This document shows, piece by piece, positions 5,999 through 7,562 of a stretch of DNA of 7,562 nt. Location: contig CAYYLT010000172.1 in assembly GCA_964472385.1 (NCBI GenBank), forward strand, positions 1 to 7,562, in the 5' to 3' direction. Every line of letters begins with the position of its first letter. Positions within the stretch are counted from its first letter, which is position 1. Below the pieces are notes generated by a model. That model saw only the letters and a program-made list of their open reading frames with translations. It had not been told where the DNA came from and did not search any database. The translations under genes and the position numbers were made by a program. This stretch comes from JAGXLC01 sp964472385 (GTDB lineage: Bacteria > Bacteroidota > Bacteroidia > Bacteroidales > UBA12077).

Positions 5999-7562
5999 AT
6001 GACAAAACAAATACTTTTATTATGCCTCTGCTTCAATTTCCTGACGGGTATTTCCTATGCCCAGGAAAATGAGGAAGCCAACTATTCCCGGGATCTGGGG
6101 AATAAAGAAAGCAGGAAAGAATGGCTCAAGGATGCCGGCTTCGGTATGTTTATCCATTTTGGTATGGACAGCCAACTGGGAATTGTAATAAGCCATTCGC
6201 TGGTCAATGCAACCGATGATTATGTCGACCGGTATATTAATGAATTGCCGGCTACTTTCAACCCTACAGCCTTTGATCCGGATAAGATTGCTTACCTTGC
6301 CAAATTGGCAGGGATGAAGTATGTGGTATTCACTACCAAACACCATTCCGGTTTTTGCATGTGGGATACCCGGACCACGGATTTCAATATCATGAATACT
6401 CCTTATGGTAAAGATCTGTTGAAAGAATATGTTCAGGCGATGCGCAAAGAAGGTTTGGGTGTAGGTTTTTATTATTCTCCTGAGGACTTTCATTTTTTGT
6501 ATGAGAACGGTCAGATTATACGGAGGAGGGGATGGCAGGAAGCATTGACTCCGGCCCTGAAAGATAAATATCATGCATATATCCGGGCTCAGTGTAGTGA
6601 ACTGATGACCAATTATGGTGATGTCGATGTGTTTTTTCTTGATGGTGAATTTGAGGAACCTGCCAAAGAGACCGCCTGGGAATTGCAGCCTGATGTGCTG
6701 GTTACACGGGGAGAGCTGGAAACACCCGAACAAACTGTTCCCGGGAATATCAGGCATGAGGCCTGGGAGTCGAATCTGACCATGGGCACACAGTGGCAAT
6801 TTAAACCCACGAACGAAAATTATAAAGACGGCACCCGGTTGCTGGAGATCCTCATTGAGGTCAGAGCCAAAGGTGGCGCCATGCTTTTGAATATCGGCCC
6901 GAAACCCGATGGTTCAATGCCTGTGCCGCAGGAAAACCGCCTTCGGGAAATTGCAGCATGGCATTTTATTAACGGAGAATCCATTCACGATGTCCGGCCC
7001 TGGGTAGTGTCGAATGAAAAAGATATCTGGTTTACACGCGATAAAGCAAGCAATGCGGTTTATGCATTTCTGCTCAATCAAAAAAACTGGGATCTGGGGG
7101 AAAGACGCCAATTTGTTTTCCGATCCCTGAAGGCAACCCCGGAAACCCAAATTTCTGTTCTGGGGCAATTGGGCAAGGTTTTGGAATATGTTCCGGAAGC
7201 GGATCCCAAAACAACTTATGATCAGTATGATGACAGTCTTGTCGTATCCGTGATGCGGGCACAAAGGATCTATAACAACAAAAAATGGCCCAATCCCTTG
7301 GTATTAAAACTTGAGCAGGTAGAACCCACGATGGTTCCCCCAAAAGTACGCACCAAAGAAGTTACCGTTCGGGATAACCAGGCAGTGGTGACCCTAGAGG
7401 TTCAGGATATGGGAGATACCAGTCCTGTCCGGTTGGGGGTCAAGTACAGGATATATCCGGGTTTTGTTGAACAACTTTATCATCAACAGTGGGCTTATAG
7501 TGAGGATATGCTTCAGGTAGATGCTCCGGGTGAATACAGTATCACCATTGACGGGCTGGAAA
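5999..7562 (+). CDS. Secreted GH29 alpha-L-fucosidase, 3' end beyond window
   Basis: The frame is open from ATG 5999 to the window edge (521 residues seen). A signal peptide (hydrophobic 5-18, Y20-A21 before Q22) sends it out of the cytoplasm. GH29 landmarks follow in order: FGMFIHFG (48-55), TTKHHSGFCMWDT (112-124), GVGFYYSPED (154-163), FFLDGE (212-217) with D215 as the probable nucleophile, the ETPEQ segment (241-245), AWESNLTM (255-262), LLNIGPKPDG (296-305) and NGESIHDVRPW (325-335). The family hydrolyses terminal alpha-L-fucose with retention. The acid/base glutamate cannot be fixed by eye; E257 and E241 are candidates. HHSGF replaces the commoner HHDGF. After the barrel come a beta-rich domain (about 340-420) and the start of an Ig-like domain (about 425 on). 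Fucoidan, plant or host glycans could be the substrate. The A-rich leader without Shine-Dalgarno fits Bacteroidota. No SusC/D genes are in view. Confidence 0.92.
   Translation, partial: MTKQILLLCLCFNFLTGISYAQENEEANYSRDLGNKESRKEWLKDAGFGMFIHFGMDSQLGIVISHSLVNATDDYVDRYINELPATFNPTAFDPDKIAYLAKLAGMKYVVFTTKHHSGFCMWDTRTTDFNIMNTPYGKDLLKEYVQAMRKEGLGVGFYYSPEDFHFLYENGQIIRRRGWQEALTPALKDKYHAYIRAQCSELMTNYGDVDVFFLDGEFEEPAKETAWELQPDVLVTRGELETPEQTVPGNIRHEAWESNLTMGTQWQFKPTNENYKDGTRLLEILIEVRAKGGAMLLNIGPKPDGSMPVPQENRLREIAAWHFINGESIHDVRPWVVSNEKDIWFTRDKASNAVYAFLLNQKNWDLGERRQFVFRSLKATPETQISVLGQLGKVLEYVPEADPKTTYDQYDDSLVVSVMRAQRIYNNKKWPNPLVLKLEQVEPTMVPPKVRTKEVTVRDNQAVVTLEVQDMGDTSPVRLGVKYRIYPGFVEQLYHQQWAYSEDMLQVDAPGEYSITIDGLE

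Noticed and set aside
6020..6799. 259-codon minus-strand open frame
   Set aside because: It lies antisense to the GH29 gene, whose conserved motifs run straight through it. Its translation is rich in Ile, Phe and Pro with no family signature.
1..7562. tRNA, rRNA, CRISPR array or insertion sequence
   Set aside because: I saw no cloverleaf with a TTCRA loop, no regularly spaced long repeats and no transposase motifs in any frame.

Overview
The window reads as chromosomal DNA from a member of the Bacteroidota. Translation starts lie in A-rich leaders without a clear Shine-Dalgarno sequence. Exported proteins end their signal peptides in A-Q or S-Q. The gene families present (alginate-export-type barrel, small exported thioredoxin-like protein, long GH29 fucosidase) are typical of the phylum. 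An environmental or marine member of the Bacteroidales/Marinilabiliales is a guess, not a demonstration.

Layout. 1-324 is an AT-rich, gene-free leader with several dyad symmetries. 325-1572 (+) encodes an outer-membrane beta-barrel of the alginate-export family whose start codon is problematic. 1573-1759 is a convergent intergenic gap holding repeat-like sequence and a strong intrinsic terminator that serves the next gene. 1760-2161 (-) encodes a small exported thioredoxin-like protein with a CPVC motif. 2162-2415 is its upstream region. 2416-5643 (-) is a 1075-residue fusion of an endonuclease Q-type PHP nuclease with a complete UvrD/Rep-type superfamily 1 helicase. 5644-5998 is a divergent intergenic region with a perfect DnaA-box 9-mer and a GAATG-rich repeated patch. 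5999 to the right edge (+) is a secreted GH29 alpha-L-fucosidase, cut off by the window end after 521 residues.

The genes do not form an obvious pathway: there is one repair enzyme among cell-envelope and polysaccharide genes. The most interesting object is the nuclease-helicase fusion. All expected PHP metal ligands and all SF1 helicase motifs are present, so it could nick next to a deaminated base and then unwind from the nick. It also carries two pentapeptides that look like beta sliding-clamp binding motifs: QESLF at the end of the nuclease module and QLKLF as the last five residues of the protein. With the DnaA-box 9-mer upstream, this suggests a repair enzyme tied to replication. That link is inference. 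The fusion architecture is, as far as I recall, present in databases but not biochemically described.
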